A DNA stretch of 64,000 nt, taken from positions 1,364,001-1,428,000 of the forward strand of contig BCHX01000007.1 in NCBI GenBank assembly GCA_001599755.1, written 5' to 3'. The notes beneath the pieces are model-generated. The model searched no databases. It was not told the origin of the DNA and saw only the letters and a program-made list of their open reading frames with translations. Source of the DNA: Gliomastix tumulicola. Taxonomy: Eukaryota; Ascomycota; Sordariomycetes; Hypocreales; Bionectriaceae. The position numbers were made by a program, and so were the translations under genes. Below are positions 12,315-23,585 of this stretch, piece by piece. Position 1 is the stretch's first letter. Each line of letters opens with the position of its first letter.

Positions 12315-12821
12315 ATGGCGCATGTCACCCCCGAAGTCGCCTTGGCCATCACCCGCCAAAAGGCGCGCTACGCCCGCTACGCAGACACCAAGCGCTGGGA
12401 CAAGTTCGCGGAGGAGATCGCCCTCCCCGACGCGCGCTACACCTTCTTCGACGTCGACGGGAAACCCCTCACGGTCGGCAAGGCCGCGCTGGCCTTTGAC
12501 TCGACGGCGGCGCTGGCGGCCTACTTCACCAAGTTCTTCGCCGAGCTCGACACCATCCACAACCTGTCGGCGGCGGGCGACTTCGAGCAGGCCGCGCCGG
12601 GCGAGGTCAGGGCCGTCTTCGGCTTCGAGGACAACGTCATGAACAAGACGCTCGGCCACTGGGCGGAGATCCGCGGCGGCGGGTACTACTACGAGACGTG
12701 GAGGCTGGTGGACGGGCAGTGGAAGATTGCCGAGCTGCGGATGGAGCGGACGTATCAGAAGATGACGTTTCTCGTGTCGTTTGCGCTCACGCTGGCGGGC
12801 ATCTTTGGGCTTACGATCTAA
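12315..12821 (+). CDS. SnoaL/NTF2-like domain protein with hydrophobic C-terminal tail
   Basis: A single exon encodes 168 aa; the ATG at 12315 sits in a good context (CGCCATGG). Residues 5-145 fit the SnoaL_4/NTF2-like cone fold: an N-terminal helix with the KARYARYADTKRWD pattern, a FDVDGKPL strand, a helical insertion, and the closing strands YYYETWRLVDGQWKIAELRMER. Members include steroid isomerase-like and dehydratase-like enzymes and many proteins of unknown role. The last 20 residues (FLVSFALTLAGIFGL) form a hydrophobic segment right at the C-terminus, which could make this a tail-anchored membrane protein. The domain call is firm; the reaction is unknown. Confidence 0.85.
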   Translation: MAHVTPEVALAITRQKARYARYADTKRWDKFAEEIALPDARYTFFDVDGKPLTVGKAALAFDSTAALAAYFTKFFAELDTIHNLSAAGDFEQAAPGEVRAVFGFEDNVMNKTLGHWAEIRGGGYYYETWRLVDGQWKIAELRMERTYQKMTFLVSFALTLAGIFGLTI

Positions 12822-14052
12822 AAGGGAGGAAGGAAGGAAGGAAGGAAGGGCATGGATGGGATTTTGCATATACGGACGGATACCTGATTATATATATATT
12901 GCAGTCGGCAATTTGAATGACGTTTGGAGGTGCTGTAGGGGCCGCTGAACAGGTTCGGGAGGGCCTATATCATGGGAGCCTTCCAGGGGAGTCATCGAGA
13001 GTAGTGAGGGCCGCGCTGGTGACGAGATGCTGTAGAGGACTCTGCTAGGGGACGTGAGCTCTCCCCAATCGCCTGGCCGTTTGGTGCTCGCCTGGAAGCC
13101 TGGATGCTGGGCAAGAAGGTATGTACACAGAGATGCCTCGCCCTCCAGCCTCGTAGTCAGAACTTGATCGGTCATTCCGGTGAGATGAGTAATTGCTCAA
13201 TTATTCATTATTGGATGTCCGAGATGACGGTCGCAACCGACTTCGACACTTCTCGATTATTGATCAATCGCTACGTTGCCTCGGCCAATGGCAGCAGCAC
13301 CCCTGTCGACTCCGCCATTGCGTGCTTTCTGACCTCAAGCACATCATCATGGCCTGTGCCACGGGGCAAATACAACTCCCAGGATGAGAGCTGGCAGCTG
13401 TCCAATGGCAAAGCACACACCCACCTCAATACGGAAACGACAGCATCGAAATCGTCCGAGAGCGATCATCCGCGCGGGGGGGGGGGGATTGATTCGTCTC
13501 TCGCGTGGCATGCTAGACAGAATCTTCCGTGCTTGGCTTGTACCTCCCCTGGTTCATGCTTGAAAAGACAAGTATGTCATGAGCAGCAGGGCATGTGCTC
13601 GGCCGAGGCCCTGGAAAAATGCTCTTCTCAATTGAATCTTGCATGACTACTTGCCGTTCTTACTACATCCACAGCTCCGGGGAGGGGGGGACTTCACAAG
13701 GGATCTTGTATTGTGATTGATCAATTGAATCAAGACTTGAAATTGAAAGTGATTGCACGCCCAAACGCCAGGTCAGTCCCTTTTGCGGGAGCTTTCATGA
13801 CCTTGGATCCCCTCATGATTGCTAAATGACAAGAAAATTGCGTGCCAGTGGGCTCGCCAAACATCCTCTTACGGGATGAGCATAAAGAAACGGCCGTCAT
13901 GGCACGAGAAAAGAAACAAGTCATTGTTTCGGGAACATGGATCAGCCCGTCGAAACAAGACTGGAAAAGAAGGGCTCAAGCTGGAGCCACGTGCCGCCGA
14001 AAAGGACTGAATGTAGAAGAGAAGAAACGAACAAAACCGGCACCGTCAACAA
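12822..14052. other. Intergenic region with simple repeats
   Basis: No gene can be supported. A GGAA microsatellite at 12827-12849 directly follows the SnoaL stop. There is a short TA tract near 12890 and a G homopolymer at 13476-13487. Confidence 0.5.
12827..12849. repeat. Tetranucleotide microsatellite (GGAA)n
   Basis: About five GGAA/GAAG units in the presumed 3' UTR of the SnoaL-like gene. Confidence 0.8.
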
Positions 14053-15044
14053 TCACGACTGCATCTGCAGCAGACTCCGGATGCTAGACGCGTCGAAGGT
14101 GACAGGCAGAGCACGCGGCTGGATGACCTCGTACGTGACGAGCACCTGGTAGAACGCCAGGCCCAGGAGGATCATGACGACGGTGTTGAACAGGTACCGC
14201 AGCAGGCAGTTGTACATCTGGTTCCTGTTGCGGCGGCGCGAGCGCGAGACAAAGTCGGAGTTGTCGTTGACGTTGGGGAACGAGCAGCCCTTGGGCACGG
14301 GCTCGCCGAGGAACTCGCAGAGGGGCCCCCAGCCGTCGGTGACGCGGTACTCGAGCAGGCGGTCCTTGGGCACGAGCGAGCGGACCTCGGCGTAGTGCTT
14401 GACGAAGACCTCCTTGCCCTTGCCGGGGAAGTCGCCCTTGAAGAAGGTGTCGAAGAACTTCTTGAGCATGGGGTAGTACATGCTGGCGGCCCAGTCGAAG
14501 TGGCTGAGCCAGCGCAGCTCGCGGTCGGTGACGCGCCAGTAGACCGTCTTCATGGTCGAGGCGTGCCACGAGTTGACGTCGCGGTTGGTGAGGACGACTT
14601 TCGCCTCCGGGTAGGCCTCGATGAGCTCCTTGGCGAAGGCGATGGCCGGCCAGTCGCAGACGGCCTGGGCGTTGCCGAGGAGCTGGTCCCAGTCGTCGCG
14701 CGTGAAGGGCTTGCCCTTGCCCTCGTACTTGGCGCAGAGCGCGTCCATCCACATGAGGGCGTCGGGCGGGTTCTCGATGGAGCAGTTCATCATGTGGTAC
14801 GTGTCGACGTAGCCGAGCTGCTTCATGGCGGCACGCATGGCTAGAGTAAAGAGTTAGCAATTGGGGAGAGAGGCCAGCTTTCTAGAGGGAAAGGTCTAGA
14901 CGTACAGGCTGTGCCAGTGCGGCCGAGGCCCAGGATGAGGACCTTCATGGGCACCTTGCGGGTGCACGTCCGACGGTTGACATCCGTGTCGGCTGTGAAC
15001 ATGTCCGTGAAGGGACGAGGCTTGTATCCGGACGAGTAGGCCAT
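14053..15044 (-). CDS. Sulfotransferase-like P-loop protein with C-terminal membrane segment
   Basis: The CDS is complement(join(14053..14840, 14906..15044)), giving 308 aa. The intron has a GTACGT donor, a CTAAC branch point and a TAG acceptor. Splicing joins GRTGTA to SMRAAMKQLGY, rebuilding the 5'-phosphosulfate loop of the Sulfotransfer_4/P-loop family (VLILGLGRTGTASMRAA). Downstream are the family's DWPAIAFAKELIEAYPEAKVVLTNRDVNSWHAS block, including the 3'-phosphate-binding Arg/Ser region, and the WGPLCEFLGEPVP block. A hydrophobic helix near residues 265-290 suggests membrane attachment. Fungal members are abundant and their substrates are mostly unknown. Family placement is firm; real sulfotransferase activity is not proven. 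Confidence 0.88.
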
Positions 15045-15671
15045 GGCTGCGGCTTGACGTTTGTGTGTGTGTGTGGGAAGGTAAATTCAAGTTTGCAAAG
15101 CCTCGAAAGACGACGAGGATAGTAGATCACAACGAGGCAGGGTATCAAGAACACAGCAAGCGCAGGATGGGTGGCTTGGGGCAGGAAGATGGGAATGGAA
15201 GCCAAACAGAACGACCTCGAGTAGGCGGCAGACCGGGGGCTTAAAAGAACGACTGGAGTGAACGGGTCTGGGGGAAACGAAAGTCACAGAGCCAGGAGAA
15301 AGAAGGCCAGAAACAAGAAACATGAGAAAAGGAGAAGGAAGCAGGGCAATCAAACCAACGCCACCAGCGAAGCCCGAGCGAAAATGTTGGAGCCGCGTGT
15401 TAATCGAGGGGACTGGAGGGTTGATTTGGCTACGCGATTAGGACTAGCGCCTGATGCACGTACCTGAATTAGTGGCGCTAATCATCTTTTCTCAAGTTTT
15501 TGGCTGCTGCTGGGGATGCTTGTACCATGACAGACTCTTGGACCAACCCCCTGAGCATCACTTGCTTGACAGTGGCTCTCTGATTCACCGACACGACGTT
15601 GCAACTGCAATTCGCTGGTCCTTTTGCTCTCGCATGGACGATCGCCGAGGCCGCTTTGAGAGGCTCTCGAT

Positions 15672-15690
15672 AAAAAAAAAAAAAAAAAAA
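15672..15690. repeat. Poly-A homopolymer
   Basis: An unbroken run of 19 A residues in non-coding sequence. Confidence 0.9.
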
Positions 15691-18232
15691 GCCATGTCGG
15701 ACCGTGTCAGCCCACGAGGGCCGACGGGCTACAGATTCGATAATGCCTTATAGCCTCTAGCGGAAGTGGAGAGTGCTAATATGCAGCCCGTCTCGACGAT
15801 ATTAGCTGATAAAGGCATCTTGTTTCCTCGATGACCCAAGATCGACGGTACCTGTGCGACGAGAGGCATGAGAGGATGAAATTCACCTGCGCTCGTTCGG
15901 GTCGTCGGTGCGCGACTTCCCGGTGCCCCTGCCAAGAGGTGCGACCTGCCCCGGGGGCTTGTTCCTGGGGGGGCGTACGGACCTCGAGGTACACGCTACA
16001 AGAGCGAGGCCGCGCGGACGTGGGAAACATGTGCTCGCCTCCATGTACTCGCTACTTCTCCGCCTCGTCACCGGACGTGTGATAGGGCAACACCATGATG
16101 AGTGGTGGTCACGTCCCTGGTGCCGGTAATTTCAGCACGTCCCACCTCGACCTTGCAGTGTCATGGCACCTGTGACCTCTTAATGGGATGATTCATTCAG
16201 CCTGCTCTTGAAACTTGAAACGAAACGGCTTGTCAAATCATGTCTCCCAGCAGCGGTGGTGGTGATTATTTGTGGACTGATCGCCAGGAGCATTGACGAG
16301 CCAACGGCCCTCAGACACCTCCTTCTCATGGACCAGGGCTTGTCGAGGGGGGGGACGAAATGCCGTCGTGCAACGCAAAGAAGCAAGCAATCAGTCAGTG
16401 ACTGTTCTTCATCGACCATGGCAGCTGCTCGGACTACCGGCACCACCTCCCTACGCGCGATACCGACGTCGCATTCTCCGCTGCTACGTGGGTGACATTC
16501 ATGCCGATGACAGTCTGCATGCATCAAAAGGATCTCAAGTGCCGTGGTCTGATCTGGCTTCCCTCATCTAGCGACGATCGGCGGCGGCATTTTGCTCGTC
16601 GCCTTTAGGGACTTGCTGCTTCTTCAAGAGGAAGGCGTGGTTACGGGCGGAAACAGAACCAGCCCAAAAGGGTGGCCCGTGTCGAAGGTGAGATGTGGGA
16701 TCTCGATTGTTGACGAACCTGACGGGACAAGCTTTCCCAACCCCAGAGCGTTGAGCCTTGGCCCTTGGCTTGCGTCGTGATATCACGACTACTTAAGAAG
16801 AGGGGACGTCACCTAAGATCTGGACTGGCGACTCTTGCGCCCGACTCTACGCTTTGGTGTGCCTGAGCTGTGACGATGGCTTCAAATGTGACTGACTGCA
16901 CCGAGACAGCGCTGATCTTCTGGACGCAAATCCATATCTGGAAGCCGGAGCTGCGTGGCCTGTTGATCACTGTGATAGCGTCGCTGTCGAAAGGGCCTTT
17001 ATCTATCGGATATACCCATGCTCGCGCCTTTATCCATTTCATGTACCGTCCCTGGTAATCAAGCTGGGGAGGGACCAGCATCGCGGTAGTCGGGCCCTCG
17101 GTCGGTCGTCGGGAGGTCGGGGCTGCACCGTGCATTGTTCAGTGTCGACGTCGAGCGTCCAGAGCTGCTTTGACAAGCCGTGTTCTCTGGCATGTTGGCC
17201 TGGAAACTGTCACTGTAGGAGAAGCAGGGCCTCTGCTGTGACTGTCCGACACGTAATCATCCCCGTGAAGGTGTCGTTGTCGGCCAACCATCAGCCTCCC
17301 CGACGTTGAACAGGCTGCATGTCCCCACCACACGCCGCTGGCTGTGAATGTTTTACGCATTGAGACTTATCGGTAAGCTTAGTTTACAGTCTAAGACCCT
17401 GTACCTGACTTAGCCCAGATCGATGTTTCGTATCGCTGGCCCTACGCACGCGCATCGCGCTAGAACACCGCCCTCGACGCCTCGCATTCTGTAGTGCCCA
17501 TCCGTGCCCGTCACCGCTGCTGAGGTCACCAATTATTACCTACTGTACCCCGGATTTGCAGAGCAGGAACCAGACTGACGGGCGTCGGGAGGCTCCCGAG
17601 CCACCGATTCCCGCTGCGCGCCGTCGCTGCGCGTTGAGGCGACTTAATCTGATACAGGGCCTTCTCAGGGGTCATCTTTTATTCCTTAGAGTGGGGAGGC
17701 CTGTGGACTGCAATTACCCCCGGCCAATCGAATGGCACGAGCGCGCCAGGGACAGAAAGTACGGTCAGGGGGCTGACGTACATCCTGCAATGCTTGACTC
17801 CAGCAGCACTTCTTCGCCTGCTTGATTCGCCTCGCTGCCCTTCTGTGATTCACCTGATCGTCCATAACCTACCCATTGAAATCCTGACTGTGGATTTGGG
17901 CGGTGGGACTTCGAAGGGGGACTCGTTGGACTTTCTCACTTCTTGTCGAGCGATGATGCTCCGTATTCCCTTCTCGTTTCACTGACGGCCGATCACCTCT
18001 TATCGAGTCGGCACTGCACCTCGAGGAGGCCGTGCAGCCCGGGCGTCTTGATACGTGCACGCCCCCCCGGCTCTTTGACACTGCGACTCGACGACGACGA
18101 CCTGCCACAGACGGCTTGTACCTGCAGCGATTCGTGGGTGCAGAATAGCCGCGTCGGTCCATCCCACTCCTTCCATCACCAGTAGTTGACCTCTGATCAA
18201 CATCCGACACCTTACAGACTGGGACGGTCTAT

Positions 18233-18253
18233 CTGTCTGTCTGTCTGTCTGTC
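18233..18253. repeat. Tetranucleotide microsatellite (CTGT)n
   Basis: About five CTGT units, roughly 140 bases upstream of the MFS start codon. Confidence 0.85.
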
Positions 18254-18389
18254 TATCTGCGAGACTTCCGGAAGCCCGTCGCTCCTTTGTATCCGGCTCC
18301 GTATTGGGATTGCGTTGCATTCGCTATAATATCTTAATCTACTGTTTCTTATCTCCTGTCGTTTCCTCCCCCCCCCCCTTCCTTTCATC

Positions 18390-20426
18390 ATGCCTGGCCA
18401 CTCCCGGTCAACGAGCAATGACCAGTCCTTCCTTCAGCCTCTTGAGCCTAGGAGACCTCGTCGAGGCAATCCGAATCACTGGCCGCCTACAAAGCCCGGA
18501 GACGACCAACATCACCTCTCCCTCACACTAGACACGCCGGGAGAGTCCTCGTCCCAAGGTGCCGCCATGATGATGGACGACACCCGCGATGCCGAGTCGC
18601 TCCGGCCCCTCACGCCCATCCGTGAGAAGCCGGCCGTCCAGCAGCAGCAGCAGGCTCCTAGCAGTACTGCTGCTCCCACCGGTCCCGTCACGTGGATGTC
18701 TCTGCCGCGCAAGGACCAGCTCGCCATCCTCTTCCTCGGCCGCCTCGTCGACTTCCTGCAGATCGCGTCCATGCAGGCGTACGTCTTCTACCAGCTCAAG
18801 TCGTTTGACGACTCCCTCACGGACGCGCAGATCTCGCAGCAGGCGGGACTGCTGCAGGGTTGCTTCACGGGGGCGCAGGTGCTGACGGCCATCCTCTGGG
18901 GGAAAGCCGCGGACGCGAGGTGGTGCGGGCGCAAGTGGGTGCTCGTCGTCGGACTGGGAGGCACGGCGCTGTCGTGCCTTGGGTATGGCTTCGCGACGAC
19001 CTTCTTCTGGGCTGCGCTCTGGAGGGCGTTTGGGGGTGCTATCAACGGCACGGTGGGCATCATGTAAGACACCGGCAAACCCCTCTTGTCTCACCTCGGG
19101 TGTGAGACAACGTTGTGACGTTTAATCACTGACTTGGTGTTTTTAGTCGTACGATGGTTGCCGAGATCACCAAGGAGAAGAAGTACCAGTCGCGTGCGTT
19201 CTTGATCCTGCCCATGAGCTTCAATGTCGCGGGCATTCTTGGACCGAGTAAGTTGATCGAGCCTCGGACTCCTGCCCAGATGTGCTAACATTGAGCCAGT
19301 CATGGGCGGCCTTCTAGCAGAACCGCACCGGACGATGCCTGGCATCTTCGGTGAGGGCGCCATCCTCGGGTATCAATGGATTCGTGACTACCCCTTTGCT
19401 CTGCCTAGCCTCGTCAACTGCGCTACTCTCACCCTGGCCACGGTGGTCATCTACCTGTTCCTCGAGGAGACGCTCAAGGAGCGCAAGGGCAGACCTGACT
19501 ATGGTCTGGAGCTCGGTGCCAGAGTCAAGGCTCTGGTCACCTTCAACCGCCATCACTCTGGCTACTCGCACATCAACAACACCTGGGAGGACACGGCGCT
19601 CCAGATGGAGACGTTCGAGGCCGAGCAGAAGCCCATCTCGGAGAAGCCTGTCAAGCCGAGGATCACGGGCGTCCTCCCCTTCAACCACCTTTGGACGCGC
19701 AACGTCATCTTCACGCTCATCACCGGCGCCTTCTACGACTTCCACCTCGGCGCTTTCACCAATATGTGGTCCCTGTTCCTGTCCACACCTCGCGCCCTTG
19801 GTCCTACTGCAGGCGCCGACGACACGCCGCCGCACAAGCGTAACCTCCCCCTGCTGTTCACGGGCGGTCTCGGCATGCCGGCTGCGACTGTCGGCGTAGC
19901 TACCAGCTTCCTGGGGATCCTGGGCATGATCCTTCAGATCTTCCTCTACCCTCCCGTCCAGGCCCGACTCGGAACGATCCGGTCTTTCCGCTGGTTCCTG
20001 CCACTCTTCCCTCTCGCGTACTTTGTCGCTCCCTACCTCTCCATTGTCCCATCGTCGACTCCGGCTCCAGAGCCTTCCTCTGGTATCATGATCTGGCTGG
20101 GCATCATCTTCACGCTCCTCCTGCAGGTCACAGCACGCACATTCACGCTGCCCGCATCCATCATCCTGCTGAACAATTGTTCGCCGCACCCGAGCGTTCT
20201 CGGCACGATCCACGGACTCGGCCAGTCGGTGTCGGCAGGCTTCAGGACCGTCGGGCCGGTAGTTGGTGGCTGGTGGTATGGCTACGGGCTGGACATCGGA
20301 ATGGTGGCCTGGGGCTGGTGGCTGGTGGCCGCCATGTCGATCGCTGCGTGCGCGACTGCTCTGGGTATGCACGAGGGCAGCGGGCACGAGGTGTTCCTCC
20401 CAGGCGAGAGGGACGATGAGGAGTAG
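18390..20426 (+). CDS. MFS transporter, Ycr023c/ZIF1-like group
   Basis: The CDS is join(18390..19063, 19147..19247, 19300..20426), giving 633 aa. Both introns have clear splice sites; splicing restores GIIRTMVAEI and GILGPIMGGLLAEP, standard MFS loops. A polar N-terminal tail of about 105 residues, with a Gln run, precedes the first membrane helix. The conserved loop motif A appears as GKAADARWCGRK near residue 170. A large central cytosolic loop separates the two six-helix halves. The pattern matches the fungal group around yeast Ycr023c and plant zinc-induced facilitators, whose substrates are poorly known. It is probably a plasma-membrane or vacuolar proton-coupled transporter. Nearby genes do not suggest a substrate. 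Confidence 0.9.
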
Positions 20427-20958
20427 TGCTGGCGCATCCGCCGCCACGGCTGGCTGATCATACGCTGTGCCTGTATTCTTGTAAATAGTTTGGTTGCCGT
20501 ACATACCTTAGACTGGCGTTTGACTGGGCATATGCCTCTGGAAACGTATCAGGTGGCATTGTCGCATGATGTTCATGATTGACAGATAGACCTGCATCTG
20601 TTGTTAGAAAATATATGCTGAGCGCATGTCTGAAACTTATGACGATGATTGAGGTGACGTTTTGATGGTGGTCAATGCACTGTGGAAGGCGCACATCAGC
20701 CACAATTCAGCCACAGGACTCGGAAAGCCACATCTCCCGCCTCGAGATCTACGTACCCCACATCACCTCCCAATGAAACGCGACGCGATTCTTGCCTCCA
20801 TCCTTTGTCGAGCTTCTTCTGCAGCTTTCTTTCAATCCACTGCTGACCTTGCAAGCTCGACGCCATCATCGAGTACTTCCACCCCCGTCCTGAGCTGCAA
20901 AATCATCCTTACCTTTACGAGTCCGAATTACCAGCGCGCGCGCTGCGATTGATCGGGA
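20427..20958. other. Intergenic region, MFS terminator side and AT-hook gene promoter
   Basis: No gene is visible. The region is more AT-rich than its flanks near 20560-20660, as expected of a 3' flank, and becomes pyrimidine-rich before the ATG at 20959. Confidence 0.5.
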
Positions 20959-23139
20959 ATGGCCTCCTTCGCGGAGCCAGACCTCCCAGTGAGCTTCGGC
21001 GCAAGCGACCCGTTGCTCCCGCCCGACGCGGACGACCATCTCGATGCATACGCTGCACTGACCGATCCTCCGAATCTCACCGATCATGTCGCGGCGGCGG
21101 CGGCGGCGGCGAGCGACGCGCAGATCGAGCAGTCTCTCTTCAGCGACGAGCTGCAGCCTGCGAGCACGAGCTCCTTCTCGGTACCGGTTCCCTCGCGCAA
21201 TACGGATCTGCTGAGGGAGAGCGTGTCCCGCGCGACCTCGCGGGAGCACTCGCACTCGCACTCTCACTCGATCGGACATCCGCATTCGCTCTTCGGCGCC
21301 ACGCCCTACTCGTCGTCGCCTGTCGCGCCCGGCATGCATAGAGGTATTGCCCACGCTGTGTCGGCGCCCTGGGGCGAGATAAGCATCTCCGCCGGCACTG
21401 CCCTCCGCACGCCTGAGCCGGAACGTGAACCCGAGCCCGAGCCCGAGAATGAACCCGCGAACGAGCCCGAGCCCGAAGCCGAGGAGGAGCCTTTTGGTTT
21501 CCAGTCGCCGACACAGTTGAGCACGGACGAGCACCTTGCCGTCGACGGGTCGGATGCGGAAATGCACGACGACGAGTCGGACGAGCCCGAGGTACCGGAG
21601 ACATCGCTGCCTAGCGTACAGGATGAGGAGGAGGAACAGACGGAGCAAGTCCAGGGGCAAGAGGAGGAGGAGGCCGTGTTTGAAGAGGAGACTATTGAAG
21701 AGGAGGCGATGACGCGTGACAGGCTGGAGTACTCTGCGCGGGCAGCGTCGGTTATCCTGGGCGAGGATACGCGGGCTGTGCTGCGGGAGGAGGCGCAGGC
21801 TGTTTTCGAGTCATCGTCCCACGCGAACGGATTCCAACTGCCGCAGGACGTGGAGGAGGCGATCATCGACGAAGAGGAGATCGAACCAGCGATGGAAGCC
21901 ACAGAGACCACCGAGCAGGCTACAGAGGATCATGCGGAAGAGGAGCGGCCTGCGGCTTCCATAGTGACGCGGATTTCTACTTTTACAACGGTGGAGCGGG
22001 TTCCCCTGAAGCGATCGATCGACGAGATTCCGGCCGACGACCCTGAACATACGGCGAAGCGACGGAGAAGGAGGAGTTTTGCCGAGATGCTCGAGGCTGA
22101 TGCGCAGTCCTTCATCGCTGGCCTCGGTGAACGATCCCAACGTCACGCGTCAGTCGCAGCATCGGTCGCCCCGGAGACACCAAGCAAGAAGCCCCGCGAG
22201 AGGGGAATCGCAACGACCCCGCGGAGTCGGAGTAGAGGAAGGCCACGGAAGAGCGATGCGACCCCCAGCGCGAAACGTGCCAAATCTATGGACCCAATAA
22301 CGCCGAGAAGACGAGGCCGACCACCGAAGGCGGCTACGGGCGCGACGCCGCCGACGACGACGAAACCGACCGTGAGCACGGGCAAGAAGCGCGGGAGACC
22401 CAGCTTGGCGTCTCTAGGGCTAGCATCACCGACGAAGCCCAAGTCAACACCGGCGTCAGCAGGACGTAGAGGCCGTCCCCGAAAGAATACAGTCACGACC
22501 ACAGCAGAGGCGAACGAGGCATCTGAGAATGTCCCTGCGCTGGAAACACCGGCTCCGAAGCGACGTGGTCGACCGCCGAAGCAAAAACCTACCGTAGAGG
22601 CGGCTGCGAACCGTGCTCCTGCAATAGAGGCGAATGCCAGCGATGAGCTGCTTGAGGCGCCCACTTTCGCAGCGGTTGAGCGTCCTAAGAAGCAGCCCAA
22701 GTCTCGCGCAAAAGCAGCCGTCTCTCGTGCAGCTTCGACACGGAACAAGAGCGGGACTGCGGCCGCTCCCACCGAGGAGAGGTCTGAAGCCTTACATGAG
22801 CCAGTCTCTAGGAGGCAAGTGCGAGCAGTTGGGGGAAGGCCAGGCAGGAAGCGACGGGCAGAGGCCGAGGAACCTCAAGCTGAGCCTGCGGTGGATGTCA
22901 TGGAGGCTGCCGCTCCTGAGCCAGCACCAAAGCGTCGAGGTAGACCACCCAAGGCTACCAAAGCAAAGCCAGCCACAGTGTCGGATGCCAATCAAGCGGA
23001 CTCTGGCAAGGGCAAGGGAACGACGCGTCTGGGCACGAGGACAAGCAGGGGCACTGTTGCAGCCGCGGACACGGGCACTGTGGAGGAGATTGCCGCTTCT
23101 TCCGCCCCGAGACGTAGGGGACGCCCGAGAAAGGTCTGA
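20959..23139 (+). CDS. Multi-AT-hook DNA-binding protein
   Basis: A single exon encodes 726 aa. The N-terminal third is acidic and disordered, with a His-Ser repeat near residue 95, a Glu-Pro repeat near 155 and long Glu runs. The C-terminal half carries about eight copies of the AT-hook core, spelled RGRPRK, RGRPPK, RGRPSL and GRPGRK, spread from about residue 415 to the extreme C-terminus (RRRGRPRKV). AT-hooks bind the minor groove of AT-rich DNA, so the product is probably a nuclear architectural or chromatin-targeting protein of HMGA-like logic. No catalytic domain is visible. The stretch KRSIDEIPADDPEHTAKRRRRRSFAEML near 350 contains a likely nuclear localisation signal. Confidence 0.85.
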   Translation: MASFAEPDLPVSFGASDPLLPPDADDHLDAYAALTDPPNLTDHVAAAAAAASDAQIEQSLFSDELQPASTSSFSVPVPSRNTDLLRESVSRATSREHSHSHSHSIGHPHSLFGATPYSSSPVAPGMHRGIAHAVSAPWGEISISAGTALRTPEPEREPEPEPENEPANEPEPEAEEEPFGFQSPTQLSTDEHLAVDGSDAEMHDDESDEPEVPETSLPSVQDEEEEQTEQVQGQEEEEAVFEEETIEEEAMTRDRLEYSARAASVILGEDTRAVLREEAQAVFESSSHANGFQLPQDVEEAIIDEEEIEPAMEATETTEQATEDHAEEERPAASIVTRISTFTTVERVPLKRSIDEIPADDPEHTAKRRRRRSFAEMLEADAQSFIAGLGERSQRHASVAASVAPETPSKKPRERGIATTPRSRSRGRPRKSDATPSAKRAKSMDPITPRRRGRPPKAATGATPPTTTKPTVSTGKKRGRPSLASLGLASPTKPKSTPASAGRRGRPRKNTVTTTAEANEASENVPALETPAPKRRGRPPKQKPTVEAAANRAPAIEANASDELLEAPTFAAVERPKKQPKSRAKAAVSRAASTRNKSGTAAAPTEERSEALHEPVSRRQVRAVGGRPGRKRRAEAEEPQAEPAVDVMEAAAPEPAPKRRGRPPKATKAKPATVSDANQADSGKGKGTTRLGTRTSRGTVAAADTGTVEEIAASSAPRRRGRPRKV

Positions 23140-23585
23140 GGCGGCATGCCTGGTGGTAGCAGAGTTGGGATTGGTTTCTAGCTTGCGCTTCATCACGTAC
23201 GAAGCGTTGAGCCATCATCGTTTGGCTTATTCTTTGAGTTTGGAGTCTAGGAAAAGTAATAATGCCCGCATCTTGATTTATAGGGCATGGAAATTAGATA
23301 CTGCTACGAATATGACACCGATTCCATGATTCGCGGCGTGCCTTGCAGTGCTGCATCTGCACCTGCATCTGCACCTGCATCTGCAGCCCGGTGGACCTTT
23401 GATGAGCACGTGCATACGCGGGGTATCAGGTAAGGCATCCGTGCCTGTATCGTAATCAACCTGGCCATACGGCGTTTCTCCTGCACCTACTCAATCCAGG
23501 GCCAGTTTCCTGTGGTTCCAGGAGGGCAACGGCAACCCGTCCACCAGATGTTCCAGCACTGGTGGTTAACGGCACAGCGACGTAA
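23140..23585. other. Intergenic region upstream of the NLR gene
   Basis: No gene is visible. It holds a short tandem repeat at 23352-23385 and an otherwise plain promoter region. Confidence 0.5.
23352..23385. repeat. Tandem 12-mer repeat (CTGCATCTGCAC type)
   Basis: Just under three tandem copies of a 12-base unit made of alternating CATCTG and CACCTG hexamers, about 200 bases upstream of the NLR start codon. Confidence 0.8.

Larger units (their letters stand above)
15045..18389. other. Gene-free stretch of 3.3 kb
   Basis: No gene can be supported; frames are short, on both strands, and without motifs. Visible simple sequence includes an A homopolymer (15672-15690) and a CTGT microsatellite (18233-18253). 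The last 100 bases are pyrimidine-rich and likely form the MFS gene's leader. Confidence 0.5.

Noticed and set aside
12162..12869. Minus-strand frame of 235 codons opposite the SnoaL-like gene
   Set aside because: Antisense shadow of a GC-rich exon without domain features.
19314..20504. Minus-strand frame of 396 codons opposite the MFS gene
   Set aside because: Antisense shadow of a GC-rich coding exon; Asp/Arg/Glu-rich with no motif.
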